NCBI GenBank assembly: GCA_044228795.1
Contig: JBGAUE010000007.1
Location: 1 to 64,000 of the forward strand
DNA from: M0108 sp044228795
GTDB lineage: Bacteria > Pseudomonadota > Gammaproteobacteria > Chromatiales > Chromatiaceae
Reading direction: 5' to 3'
Length of the DNA: 64,000 bases
Shown: one piece after another, positions 1 through 8,489 of the stretch
How the letters are laid out: the number at the start of each line of letters is the position of its first letter
Position numbering within the stretch: position 1 is the stretch's first letter
Translations under genes and position numbers: made by a program
The notes under the pieces: model-generated
Databases searched by the model: none
What the model was told of the DNA's origin: nothing
What the model saw: only the letters and a program-made list of their open reading frames with translations

Positions 1-1
1 C

Positions 2-556
2 GGGCCGATCGGCCCGGATCATGACTTGGAGACGGGGATCCGCTCCATGCGATTGTGGCCGGCTGATGGCTGTTTCGTCATGAAAGGCAAGGGCGCGCCG
101 GATTATATCGCCACCCTGCGGGCGCTGGCGGCCACCGAGGGGGTGGGGGAGCGGGTGCTGATCTATTCGCCGGAGTTTCAGTCCTATGAGGATCACTGTC
201 GCTTCATTGCTGGCGCTGATCTGGGTTGGCCGGTGCTCGCACCCGTGAGCCGCAACTGGGAGTTTTCCGCCTTTGCCTCGAATAAGCGCTTCGAGTGCAT
301 GGCGCTCGGCGTGCCCCAGGTCACCAACCTCGGGCCCATGCTGGCCGATCTAGTTGAGCAGGGCGACTGTGGGGTCTGTGTGCCGCTGGATGACGCGTCT
401 GCGGTGGGCATGGCCATCGCCACCCTGTTGGCGGACCCGGAGCGGCGTGTGAGGATGGGGGCGTCGGGGCGGAGACTGCATCTGGAACGGTTCCACTATG
501 ACCACCAGTTCACGCCCGTCCTGCGCTGGCTGTCGTCGGGCGGTCAGAGCGGGTGA
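2..556 (+). CDS. Glycosyltransferase, C-terminal part (cut by window start)
   Basis: The frame is open from the first base, so the real start lies outside the window; the TTG at 26 is only the first start-like codon. What is visible is the C-terminal Rossmann half of a GT-B (group 1/GT4-like) glycosyltransferase: a 'VLIYSPEF' strand, 'NKRFECMALGVPQVTNLGP' matching the sugar-nucleotide-binding helix with its acidic residue, 'GVCVPLDD', and the terminal 'ADPERRVRMGASGR' helix. The enzyme should transfer a sugar to a lipid-linked or polysaccharide acceptor on the inner face of the membrane. Its TGA stop lies 7 bases before the next glycosyltransferase start, so the two are probably co-transcribed. 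Acceptor and donor cannot be told. Confidence 0.8.
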   Translation, partial: GPIGPDHDLETGIRSMRLWPADGCFVMKGKGAPDYIATLRALAATEGVGERVLIYSPEFQSYEDHCRFIAGADLGWPVLAPVSRNWEFSAFASNKRFECMALGVPQVTNLGPMLADLVEQGDCGVCVPLDDASAVGMAIATLLADPERRVRMGASGRRLHLERFHYDHQFTPVLRWLSSGGQSG

Positions 557-563
557 GCAAAGA

Positions 564-1721
564 ATGGCCTTGAGAGGAAAAGAACGCGCCGGGCGGATCC
601 GGATGGCGGTTATCGAGCCCTCGGGGAATCTCTACGGTTCCGAGCTGGCATTGCTCGACATCCTGACCGGGCTCGATCCGGCGGCTTTTGCGCCGCGGGT
701 CTATCTGCCCACCGGGGCGGCCTTCAGCGCACGGCTCGCCGACGCGGGCATCCCGTTCGAGGAGTTGTTACTGCCGCGCTCACATACCCAGTCACGCTGG
801 CGGAAGCTTCTAACTTATCTGCGGTTGGTGGGCAGGCTACGGCAACAACGGCCTGATCTGCTCTATGTCAACGAGGCTGGGATCCTGCGACCGATGCGCT
901 GGATCGCCGCCCTGTTGCGCCTGCCAATCCTCTGCCAGGTCACGACCATTGAGGATGCCCGTTGGATCAGTGGACTTTCTGGCGACGACCAATGGGTCTT
1001 AGCCTATGTCTGCAACTCGGATTTCACCGCCGCTCAGACACGCGTTCCCGAGAGCGCGAAGAGTGTGGTGTATAACGGCTATCGGCCAAAGGGGCTTTTA
1101 ACGCCGGGTATCACACGTCCCCGCGAGCCATTTCGCGCCGGCATCCTGGGGCGGATCTGCGAGATGAAGGGACATCATTTGGTGGTCGAGGCCCTGGAGT
1201 TGTTGCGGGCACGCATGCCTGGGCTGCGCTGGGAGGTGCGCTTCATTGGCGATACCCTGACACCAGAGGAGTGGCCGCCCTGGGCGGAGAGGATTCGGCG
1301 GGCCGGCCTCGCCTCGGTAATCGTGCCGCGCGGTTATCGCCAGGATATCAAGGGCGAACTGGCGGAACTCGATCTGCTGCTGATCCCAAGTCAGGGCGAG
1401 GCCTTCGGTCGCATCCTCTGCGAGGCCGCTGAGGCCGGTGTGCCGGTGCTGCTGGCCGACTCGGGCGGACTCGGCGAGCTGTCGCATCGGTTCGGGATCG
1501 GCGAACGGCACGCGCCGGGGGACGCGGCGGATCTGGCACGGCAGCTTATGGCGATCCGGGAGGACTACGCGGCGGTTGTGGCACGGTTTGAGTCTGGTGC
1601 AACGCGCTTGCTGGGAGCCTTAGATGAGCAGGCCTATCTTGACGTTGTTGCCGCGATGGTTCGTTCTGTTGCCAATCGAGAGCCGGTTGCACGACGATGG
1701 TATGGACAGGAAGGAGTATGA
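564..1721 (+). CDS. Glycosyltransferase family 4 (group 1)
   Basis: About 385 residues when started at ATG 564. The longer reading back to 498 overlaps the upstream gene and adds an arginine/cysteine-rich stretch unlike this family; ATG 603 (MAVIEPSG) is another possible start. The N-terminal domain has the glycine-containing loop 'EPSGNLYGSELALLDIL' typical of GT4 donors and the C-terminal domain has 'LLLIPSQGEAFGRILCEAAEAGVPVLLADSGG', the E-x7-E signature that contacts the nucleotide sugar. It should act in the cytoplasm on a growing glycan. It follows another glycosyltransferase by 7 bases and precedes an AT-rich membrane protein. Confidence 0.85.
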   Translation: MALRGKERAGRIRMAVIEPSGNLYGSELALLDILTGLDPAAFAPRVYLPTGAAFSARLADAGIPFEELLLPRSHTQSRWRKLLTYLRLVGRLRQQRPDLLYVNEAGILRPMRWIAALLRLPILCQVTTIEDARWISGLSGDDQWVLAYVCNSDFTAAQTRVPESAKSVVYNGYRPKGLLTPGITRPREPFRAGILGRICEMKGHHLVVEALELLRARMPGLRWEVRFIGDTLTPEEWPPWAERIRRAGLASVIVPRGYRQDIKGELAELDLLLIPSQGEAFGRILCEAAEAGVPVLLADSGGLGELSHRFGIGERHAPGDAADLARQLMAIREDYAAVVARFESGATRLLGALDEQAYLDVVAAMVRSVANREPVARRWYGQEGV

Positions 1722-1810
1722 GAGTAGGAGTTCGGGGTCGGGAGTGGCGGTAGGGGAGCGGGTGACTCGGTTAACACACCATCCATATAAATAGCGCTGA
1801 AGACTATCAA

Positions 1811-3196
1811 ATGAATGAAACGCAATTCAATAGATTCCCGCGGATTGGGGTTACCCGATGTATTGGGCTGATCGCCTTGCTTGGCGTGGTTGCAGGCATC
1901 GCCAGCATTTTTGCACTGCGCCACGGCTTTCCGATTACGGCTAGTTCATGGGATGGCTGGGAGTGTTCGGTTTCACTCCTTCAAAATGGACGATATGAAT
2001 ACTTTGGCGGCAGCCCTTGTGGGCCTTATTCCCCGCTGTTTTCCCTTTACCTCGCGGGATTTCAGATTATATTTGGTATCTCCGGGAAAACCGTTTCCTA
2101 TGCGATGGCCGCCATTGCCCTGCTTAATTTCTGGTCCTGGAGCATGTACGTGCTCTTCCTTCAACGAGAGTTCGGATTGGATGTAAAGGTCTGCCAGCCG
2201 TCAACGGTGTTGTCATTACTCTTGCTTTTTTTCTTGATTGTTACAGAAATGATCTCGCCTTATCACAACATGCTATTGTTGATGTTGATTCCGATTTCAA
2301 TTATTTTATCATATAAGTTGATTGAGCTGAGAAGCATGACCGAGCTGGTCTTTTATGCCGGGCTTAACATGGCGCTACTGGTAGTGATGTGTCTTGCTCA
2401 CTACTCTGCTTATGTTTATATCATCCCATCATTTGCAATACTAATCTTTAATAACCGTCTGTCAATACCAAGTCGATTTATAACTGCTCTTGTGGCAATG
2501 ATTACGACAGTTCTTGTTTGCAGGATTTTTACGAATCCGTGGATAAAAAGCGCTGGCAACATGGGATTGTTAGATGTGTACAATGGGATTGGCAGCGGGC
2601 GATATTCTCCGACCGAGTACCTTGGCCAAGTGATAGAAAATTTTGGACATTTCTGGTTTCCCCAGGATTACGCCTATTATGGCGGCCTTTTCATCATCGC
2701 GTTTTCAGTAATTTTTATAATAGCAAGGAATAATAAACATATTTTTGGGCTCGTGGTGCGATATCCGCGGTCTTTATACTCGGTCCTTTATGCCGCAGTG
2801 TCGTTATGTACGATTTTCGTCATTTATAATGTGACAACCTTGGACGAATCACTGAGCCTGAGGTTTACCTGGTATGCGGTCTTTGTCATGATTCCCATTA
2901 TCTTCGCGCTTATTCCTTACCACAAAAAATTTGCCACGGCTCTTGTTGTATCTTTTTTTTTCGCGACGCCATTGATGCGATTTAGCAAATATATTATTTT
3001 TGGTATTATGCCAGAACAACCATTGTCGGGGAAATACAAAAGCAACGCAATACTCCCCGAATTTTATATATCAGCAACTGACGGCCTTTCCGTTCCCAAG
3101 ATATCGGGGTCAGAGCGTGTAAATCCCCCAAATTACATCTGGATCAAGAGACCGTTACCCTTTTCGCGTGACGGCATTGACCTAATAATTAAATAG
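1811..3196 (+). CDS. Polytopic membrane protein, AT-rich, unknown function
   Basis: 461 residues with roughly ten hydrophobic segments separated by short loops, beginning with 'CIGLIALLGVVAGIASIFAL'. The first periplasmic loop carries 'SSWDGWECSVSLLQNGRYEYFGG'-like sequence, a layout reminiscent of GT-C lipid-dependent glycosyltransferases or polymerases, whose active site is in the first extracytoplasmic loop; that is inference, as no family signature was recognised. Base composition is clearly more AT-rich than the genes on both sides, with runs such as TTTTTTTTT, suggesting recent transfer as part of the glycan cluster. ATG 1811 follows an 89-base gap. The TAG stop is 12 bases before the methyltransferase start, so they may be co-expressed. 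Confidence 0.7.
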   Translation: MNETQFNRFPRIGVTRCIGLIALLGVVAGIASIFALRHGFPITASSWDGWECSVSLLQNGRYEYFGGSPCGPYSPLFSLYLAGFQIIFGISGKTVSYAMAAIALLNFWSWSMYVLFLQREFGLDVKVCQPSTVLSLLLLFFLIVTEMISPYHNMLLLMLIPISIILSYKLIELRSMTELVFYAGLNMALLVVMCLAHYSAYVYIIPSFAILIFNNRLSIPSRFITALVAMITTVLVCRIFTNPWIKSAGNMGLLDVYNGIGSGRYSPTEYLGQVIENFGHFWFPQDYAYYGGLFIIAFSVIFIIARNNKHIFGLVVRYPRSLYSVLYAAVSLCTIFVIYNVTTLDESLSLRFTWYAVFVMIPIIFALIPYHKKFATALVVSFFFATPLMRFSKYIIFGIMPEQPLSGKYKSNAILPEFYISATDGLSVPKISGSERVNPPNYIWIKRPLPFSRDGIDLIIK

Positions 3197-3208
3197 TACG
3201 AGTTGCGA

Positions 3209-4099
3209 ATGCACTTTTTAGAAAATACGCACGGTACTTTGCAATCAAACTCCAGCTCTTCTGACACCGATACAGTCACTGAGGGCATCCATTACCCCAC
3301 CACCCCCATCCAACACCGTAATGAGGAATACGAGGAACAAGGATTCGCAACCCTCTGGGCCATGCAATCGCGCCACTTCTGGTATCGCGGGCGACATCGC
3401 TTCCTGCTCGGAGCGCTCAACCGATATCGTCCGGCCGAAGCACCACCTTGGTCGGCCGTGGATTTAGGGGGTGGCGTCGGCGGCTGGGTGCGCTACCTCT
3501 CCGACCATCGACCCGGCCAATTTCAGCCGCTGGCCTTAGCCGATTCGTCATTAGTCGCCTTGCGAATGTCAGGTGGGGTCTTACCCGCAGGTTTGCAGCG
3601 GTTCCAAGTTGATCTGATGAATCTGGGGTGGCGCGAACAGTGGGATGTCGCCTTCCTACTCGACGTGATCGAGCACCTGCCTGATGATGTGCAGGCACTG
3701 CGCGCGGCGGGTCAGGCCCTCAAACCCGGTGGCCTGCTGTTCGTCACCACCCCGGCACTGCCCCAGTTCTGGAGCTACAACGATGAGTTTGCCCACCACT
3801 TGCGACGCTATTCACGCCAGGATTTCACCCGCCTGGCCGGTGAGACGGGCCTCGAACTTTGCGATGCGCGTTACTTCATGTTTCTGCTCAGTCCCTTCTA
3901 CTGGCTCGCCCGTCACCGCCCGGGTATCGCCTCCCTGAGCAAAGACCAGCAGCGCGCGGTGGCGCTCCGTGCTCACCAACTGCCCCACCCCGCACTCAAT
4001 TCCCTGCTTGCCGCCGCCTTTGCCGCCGAAACACCGCTCGGTCACTGGATCCGGTTTCCGTGGGGAACCTCGCTACTGGGGGTGTTTCGCCAGCCATGA
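3209..4099 (+). CDS. Class I SAM-dependent methyltransferase
   Basis: 296 residues from ATG 3209 (a TTG six bases upstream also fits). Motif I 'VDLGGGVGGWV' binds S-adenosylmethionine, followed by an acidic motif II ('LALADSS'), and 'DVAFLLDVIEHLPDDV' is motif IV of the Methyltransf_11/23 group. 'LKPGGLLFVTTPA' is the post-motif strand and 'HLRRYSRQDF' is typical of methyltransferases in lipid or glycan clusters. The substrate is unknown; the neighbours (family 2 glycosyltransferase, acetyltransferase, GtrA, WecE) suggest a sugar or lipid carrier. The stop overlaps the next start as ATGA, implying translational coupling. Confidence 0.85.
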   Translation: MHFLENTHGTLQSNSSSSDTDTVTEGIHYPTTPIQHRNEEYEEQGFATLWAMQSRHFWYRGRHRFLLGALNRYRPAEAPPWSAVDLGGGVGGWVRYLSDHRPGQFQPLALADSSLVALRMSGGVLPAGLQRFQVDLMNLGWREQWDVAFLLDVIEHLPDDVQALRAAGQALKPGGLLFVTTPALPQFWSYNDEFAHHLRRYSRQDFTRLAGETGLELCDARYFMFLLSPFYWLARHRPGIASLSKDQQRAVALRAHQLPHPALNSLLAAAFAAETPLGHWIRFPWGTSLLGVFRQP

Positions 4100-5025
4100 T
4101 TTCGATCGTCATCCCCGTTTACCAGGCGGCTGGGAGCCTGACGGAGTTGCACCGGCGTCTCGTCGCTGTCTTCGGTCCAGCGGAGACCTTGATCGAGATC
4201 ATCTTGGTTGATGACGGCAGCAGAGACGCTTCCTGGGCGGTTATCCAAGGGCTGGCCGCCGCCGATGCCCGCGTGCGCGGGTTGCGCATGAGCCGCAACT
4301 ATGGTCAACACAACGCCCTGCTGTGCGGTATCCGTGCGGCTCAGGGCGCGGTCATCGTCACCCTGGACGACGATCTGCAACATCCACCCGAGGCGCTGCC
4401 GCGGCTCCTGGCAAGGATGGACGAGGGCTGCGATGTCGTTTACGGCCCCCCCGAGCAGGAACAGCATGGCCTGCTGCGCAACCTGGCCTCGCGGATCACC
4501 AAGTGGGCGCTAGAGGGCGCGATGGGTACGGCGAACGCCCGGCAGGTGAGCGCCTTACGGGTGTTCCGGACGGTATTGCGCGATGCCTTCGCCGACTACC
4601 GCAGTCCGACGGTCAATATCGACGTGTTATTGACCTGGGCCACCACTCGCTTTGCCGCCGTCCCGGTGCCCCACGCGCCGCGTCAGGGTGGCGCCTCCGG
4701 TTACACGCCCCGCAAGCTGGTCCGCCACGCCCTGAACATGTTGACCGGTTTCTCGACCCGGCCGCTGCAGCTCGCCAGCCTGATGGGATTTATCTTTGCC
4801 TTGTTTGGGCTGGTGATATTGGCTTATGTCCTGATCCGCTGGTTGCTCCAGGGCAGCGCCGTGCCGGGCTTTGCCTTCCTGGCTTCCATCATCGCCATCT
4901 TTTCGGGCGCGCAACTGCTAGCGCTGGGGATTATCGGGGAGTATCTGGCCAGGATGCATGCGCGGACGATGGAACGGCCCACTTACCTGTTGCGCGAGCG
5001 GACGGAACCGCCACCCAGAGCATGA
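4096..5025 (+). CDS. Glycosyltransferase family 2, GtrB/DPM1-like, membrane-anchored
   Basis: 309 residues from ATG 4096, which overlaps the preceding stop. The N-terminal GT-A domain starts 'MISIVIPVYQAAGSL', has 'ILVDDGSRD' and 'VIVTLDDDLQHPP' (the DXD metal/nucleotide motif), then 'SPTVNIDVLL'. Two C-terminal transmembrane helices follow (near residues 225-250 and 260-285). This layout is that of polyprenyl-phosphate glycosyltransferases such as GtrB, ArnC and DPM synthase, which load a sugar onto undecaprenyl phosphate at the cytoplasmic face. A GtrA-type protein encoded two genes downstream is the usual partner that flips such a lipid-sugar. Strongly supported as family; donor sugar unknown, possibly Fuc4NAc given wecE nearby. 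Confidence 0.88.
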   Translation: MISIVIPVYQAAGSLTELHRRLVAVFGPAETLIEIILVDDGSRDASWAVIQGLAAADARVRGLRMSRNYGQHNALLCGIRAAQGAVIVTLDDDLQHPPEALPRLLARMDEGCDVVYGPPEQEQHGLLRNLASRITKWALEGAMGTANARQVSALRVFRTVLRDAFADYRSPTVNIDVLLTWATTRFAAVPVPHAPRQGGASGYTPRKLVRHALNMLTGFSTRPLQLASLMGFIFALFGLVILAYVLIRWLLQGSAVPGFAFLASIIAIFSGAQLLALGIIGEYLARMHARTMERPTYLLRERTEPPPRA

Positions 5026-5807
5026 ACAGCTCGCCGCGGCCTTTTGACCTGGAGAGTCCCAGCCTGCGGCTCATAGGGCATACCGTGCCCTGGGACGAGG
5101 CAGTCTTCGGTTTCCCCGTGGCGCAGATCTGTGAGTTGGAGATCCGGAATCCCCGCGGGGCTAGGTCGGACTTCTCCAGATTTCAAGCCTGGCGAGATGC
5201 CCACCAGGTCCGTGTCGTCAGTTGCCGACTCCCGCATGAGCGACTGCGGGAGTCGATGTTCCTTGAAGCGCACCACTTTCGCTTTGTTGAGATGGTGTTA
5301 CAGCCGCGATTGGATAATCTGCCGGCCTTGATCCTACCCCAGGATGACCTACTGATTACGCCGGGGCTGGCGTCCGATCTGCCGGCCTTGCAAGACCTGG
5401 CCGAACATGCCTTTTGCCATGAACGCTATCACCTGGATCCACGGCTGGATCCGCAACTGGGTGACCGCCGTTATGGCCACTGGGTCAGGAGTAGCTTAGA
5501 GCACCCGGCGCAACGGCTGCTCAAGATCACGGACGGCACGCGCCTGCTGGCCCTCTTTATCGTGGAATCCCGCGAGGATGGGTCAGTGTACTGGCACCTG
5601 AACGCGATCGCTCCGGCCTGGCAGGGGCGAGGCTATGGTCAGCGGGTCTGGCAGGCGATGCTGCGCTACCACCAGGCGGCGGGTTGCCAAGCCATCGTGT
5701 CGACGATCGCGGTCCGTAACGTTCCCGTACTCAACCTCTACGCCAAGCTGAATTTCCACTTCTTGCCACCGGCCATGACCTTCCATTGGGTACGGGGGGA
5801 CGCGTGA
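5022..5807 (+). CDS. GNAT acetyltransferase, WecD (RffC)-like
   Basis: 261 residues from ATG 5022, overlapping the previous stop (ATGA). The C-terminal half is a GNAT fold with the acetyl-CoA loop 'GRGYGQRVWQAML' and the terminal 'NVPVLNLYAKLNF' strand-helix. The N-terminal half ('WDEAVFGFPVAQI', then 'VVSCRLPHERLRESMFLEAHHF') matches the two-domain plan of WecD, dTDP-4-amino-4,6-dideoxygalactose N-acetyltransferase. The WecE-like aminotransferase two genes downstream makes the substrate dTDP-Fuc4N a reasonable inference: WecE aminates and WecD acetylates to dTDP-Fuc4NAc. Related acetyltransferases use other amino sugars, so the exact sugar is unproven. Confidence 0.78.
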   Translation: MNSSPRPFDLESPSLRLIGHTVPWDEAVFGFPVAQICELEIRNPRGARSDFSRFQAWRDAHQVRVVSCRLPHERLRESMFLEAHHFRFVEMVLQPRLDNLPALILPQDDLLITPGLASDLPALQDLAEHAFCHERYHLDPRLDPQLGDRRYGHWVRSSLEHPAQRLLKITDGTRLLALFIVESREDGSVYWHLNAIAPAWQGRGYGQRVWQAMLRYHQAAGCQAIVSTIAVRNVPVLNLYAKLNFHFLPPAMTFHWVRGDA

Positions 5808-6193
5808 GTACTTGGCGCGTCCAGGGCCTGCGCTTTCTCCTCGTTGGCCTCGCTTCAAACCTCGTGCTCTATCTGCTGTATCTGCTCCTGACGCGGGTGG
5901 GTCTCGGGCCCAAGACCGCGATGACCTGGCTCTTTGCCCTGGGTACTTTGCAAACCTTCCTCCTCAACCAGCGCTGGACCTTTCATCATCGGGGGTTAGT
6001 CCCAACCACCTTCATCAAATACCTGGTCAGTTACGGCTGCGGCTATCTGATGAACCTCTTGGCCTTACTGCTGTTCGTCGATGTTATGGGGCTGCCGCAT
6101 CAGCTAGTGCAAGGCGCGCTGATCTTCGGGGTGGCCGTGCTGCTGTTTCTCGCGCAAAAGCTGTGGGTGTTCCGCCCCGCCACCTCCTCCTGA
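5804..6193 (+). CDS. GtrA-like membrane protein
   Basis: 129 residues with four transmembrane helices, the hallmark length and topology of the GtrA/DPMS-associated family: 'FLLVGLASNLVLYLLYLLL', 'MTWLFALGTLQTFLLNQRWTF', 'YLVSYGCGYLMNLLALLLF' and a last helix before 'LAQKLWVF'. The N-R-x-W-T-F motif after helix 2 is typical. GTG 5804 is preferred because it overlaps the upstream stop as GTGA; a TTG 18 bases earlier is possible. GtrA proteins are thought to flip undecaprenyl-phosphate sugars made by a GtrB-type enzyme, which is encoded two genes upstream. Confidence 0.85.
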   Translation: MSTWRVQGLRFLLVGLASNLVLYLLYLLLTRVGLGPKTAMTWLFALGTLQTFLLNQRWTFHHRGLVPTTFIKYLVSYGCGYLMNLLALLLFVDVMGLPHQLVQGALIFGVAVLLFLAQKLWVFRPATSS

Positions 6194-6211
6194 TCTCAGG
6201 CCTCCCCTCCC

Positions 6212-7345
6212 ATGCCCATCCCTTTCAATAAACCGCACCTCGGCGGCAAGGAGCTCTGGTATATCGCTCAGGCCCACGCTAATGGCCAGTTGGCCGGTGA
6301 CGGCAGTTACACCAAGCAGTGCCAGGCCTGGTTAGAGCAACGGACGGGCTGCCGTAAGGCGCTGCTGACCAACTCTTGTACAGCGGCGCTGGAGATGGCT
6401 GCGATCCTCGCTGACATTCAGCCCGGGGACGAGGTGATCATGCCGTCCTTCACCTTTGTGTCCACCGCCAATGCCTTTGTGCTGCGCGGCGGGGTGCCGG
6501 TGTTCGTGGACATCCGGCCCGACACCCTTAATCTGGACGAGACCCTGATCGAGGCCGCCATCACCCCGCGCACCCGGGCCATCGTGCCGGTCCATTACGC
6601 CGGCGTGGGCTGTGCCATGGATGTCATCATGGCGATTGCCGAGCGGCACGGCCTGCTGGTGATCGAGGACGCGGCTCAGGCCATCATGTCTACCTATCAG
6701 GGGCAGCCCTTGGGCGCCATTGGCCACCTGGGCACCCTGAGCTTTCACGAGACCAAGAACATCATCGCCGGCGAGGGCGGGGCCCTTCTGATCAAGGACC
6801 CGACCCTGATCGAGCGCGCCGAGATCATCCGCGAAAAGGGTACCAATCGCAGTCAGTTTTTCCGCGGCCAGGTGGACAAGTACACCTGGGTCGATATCGG
6901 CTCATCCTTCCTGCCGGGGGAGATCATCGCCGCCTTTCTGTGGGCGCAGATGGAGGAGGCGGAGAGTATTACGGCCCGGCGCCAGGCACTCTGGAACCGC
7001 TATCACGCGGCCTTCGAGGGGCTGGAGCATTCCGGCCGGGTGCGTCGGCCAATCATCCCCGCCGACTGTGGGCATAACGCTCACCTGTATTATTTGCTGC
7101 TACGGGACTTAGATGACCGCACGCGCTTTATTGCGGAGATGCAGCAGGCAGAGATCGGCTGTGTCTTTCATTATGTACCTTTGCATAGTGCGCCCCAGGG
7201 ACGGGCGGCCGGACGCCACGTTGGCGTGCTGCCAGTAACCTGTGGCGCGGCGGATCGGTTGGTGCGGCTGCCGCTGTGGTTGGGGTTGGAGCAGCAGGAG
7301 GAGTGGGTGATTGAGGAGGCTTATCGGGTTCTAGCAGAGGGGTAA
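6212..7345 (+). CDS. wecE: dTDP-4-amino-4,6-dideoxygalactose transaminase
   Basis: 377 residues, the usual WecE/RffA length, starting 'MPIPFNKPHLGGKEL' with the family's conserved N-terminus. This is a DegT/DnrJ/EryC1 fold-type I PLP enzyme: 'NSCTAALEMAA' binds the cofactor phosphate, 'IEDAAQ' provides the Asp (D153) that contacts the pyridine nitrogen, and K182 in 'HETKNIIAGEGG' is the Schiff-base lysine. It transfers an amino group from glutamate to dTDP-4-keto-6-deoxyglucose, giving dTDP-4-amino-4,6-dideoxygalactose. The upstream WecD-like acetyltransferase would complete Fuc4NAc. RmlA/RmlB, which make the keto sugar, are not in this window. Confidence 0.87.
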   Translation: MPIPFNKPHLGGKELWYIAQAHANGQLAGDGSYTKQCQAWLEQRTGCRKALLTNSCTAALEMAAILADIQPGDEVIMPSFTFVSTANAFVLRGGVPVFVDIRPDTLNLDETLIEAAITPRTRAIVPVHYAGVGCAMDVIMAIAERHGLLVIEDAAQAIMSTYQGQPLGAIGHLGTLSFHETKNIIAGEGGALLIKDPTLIERAEIIREKGTNRSQFFRGQVDKYTWVDIGSSFLPGEIIAAFLWAQMEEAESITARRQALWNRYHAAFEGLEHSGRVRRPIIPADCGHNAHLYYLLLRDLDDRTRFIAEMQQAEIGCVFHYVPLHSAPQGRAAGRHVGVLPVTCGAADRLVRLPLWLGLEQQEEWVIEEAYRVLAEG

Positions 7346-7436
7346 TAGCGATTCCTGGCTTGGCACGACAACCCAGGCTGGTCGAGTGCAGTCATAACTT
7401 CTAGAAATCCTCTAATTTAAAGCCCGGACCGAAGCG

Positions 7437-8480
7437 ATGAAAATTCTCTATGTGGGTCCGACGCTGGCGGGTTCGACAACGATGCAGCGTCTGGAGGCGA
7501 TGCGTGCCTTGGGGCATGAGGTGGTCGAACTACGCAGCACGGATCTGGCGCTGCTCCGCTCGCCGTGGCAGCGGGTCGGGCTCAAGCTGGGACTGGCGGT
7601 GGACCTGGATGGAGCGAATGCGGCGCTGCGTGAGGGTGTCGGCCAGGGGGATTGGGATCTGGTCTGGTTCGATAAGCCGATCACAATCCGGCGATCGACC
7701 CTGGACTGGGTGCGCTGCCGGGCACCAGGGCTGCGGCTCGCCGCTTACAGCCCCGATGACATGCTGATCCCTCCGAACCGGACCCGCCACTTTATCCGCT
7801 GCCTGCCGGCCTTCGACGTCTTTTTTACCACCAAGCCGCATAATGTTGCCCCGCTGCTCAAGCTGGGGGCGCGGCGGGTGGAACTGGTGGAGAATGCCTA
7901 TGCGGAGGAGACCCATAAACCCTGGCCCCGCAGCGCGGCAGATCGGGCGGCCTTGGGTGGGGGGATCGGCTTCATCGGCGATTATGAGGAGGACCGCCGA
8001 AGGATGATTGCAGCACTGGCACAGCAGGGCTTGGGTGTGCGTATCTGGGGGCCGAACTGGCGTCGGCACTGGCGGCACCCGCCACAGGATGTGCGCATCG
8101 AGGGGCGGAATCTGTACGGCGATGAGTATGCGCGGGCTATCTGCAATTTCGACATTAACCTGGCCTTTCTGCGCAAGGCGGCGCGCGATGAGATCACGAC
8201 GCGCAGCCTGGAGATTCCGGCTTGCGGCGGTTTTATGCTGGCGGAGCGCACGGCGGCGCATCAGGCCACCTTCGTGGAAGGGAGGGAGGCGGAGTTTTTC
8301 GGCTCCGCTGCCGAGCTGGCAGCGAAGTGCCGTGCTTATCTGGCGCAGCCCACGCGGGCTGCGGCGGTGGGCGCCGCCGGCCGGGTGCGTTGCCTGCGGG
8401 ATGGTTATGGCAACCGCGCGCGGCTGGGTCAGATGCTGCAATGCCTGGACGGCTTGGACGTGGGCCCTGGGCAGCGCTGA
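7437..8480 (+). CDS. CgeB-like glycosyltransferase
   Basis: 347 residues from ATG 7437, after a 91-base gap from wecE. N-terminal Rossmann half 'MKILYVGPTLAGSTTMQRLEAM'; middle 'FFTTKPHNVAPLLKLGA'; C-terminal half 'IGFIGDYEEDRR', 'LGVRIWGPNW', 'NFDINLAFLRK', 'TTRSLEIPACGGFMLAERT' and 'FVEGREAEFF'. These are the hallmarks of the CgeB/Glyco_trans_1_2 branch of GT-B enzymes, where 'EIPACGGFMLAERT' is the donor-binding segment. The product would be one linkage of the cluster's glycan. Donor and acceptor are unknown. It lies 9 bases upstream of the Wzy-like gene, so they are probably co-transcribed. Confidence 0.82.
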   Translation: MKILYVGPTLAGSTTMQRLEAMRALGHEVVELRSTDLALLRSPWQRVGLKLGLAVDLDGANAALREGVGQGDWDLVWFDKPITIRRSTLDWVRCRAPGLRLAAYSPDDMLIPPNRTRHFIRCLPAFDVFFTTKPHNVAPLLKLGARRVELVENAYAEETHKPWPRSAADRAALGGGIGFIGDYEEDRRRMIAALAQQGLGVRIWGPNWRRHWRHPPQDVRIEGRNLYGDEYARAICNFDINLAFLRKAARDEITTRSLEIPACGGFMLAERTAAHQATFVEGREAEFFGSAAELAAKCRAYLAQPTRAAAVGAAGRVRCLRDGYGNRARLGQMLQCLDGLDVGPGQR

Positions 8481-8489
8481 TACCTGCCG

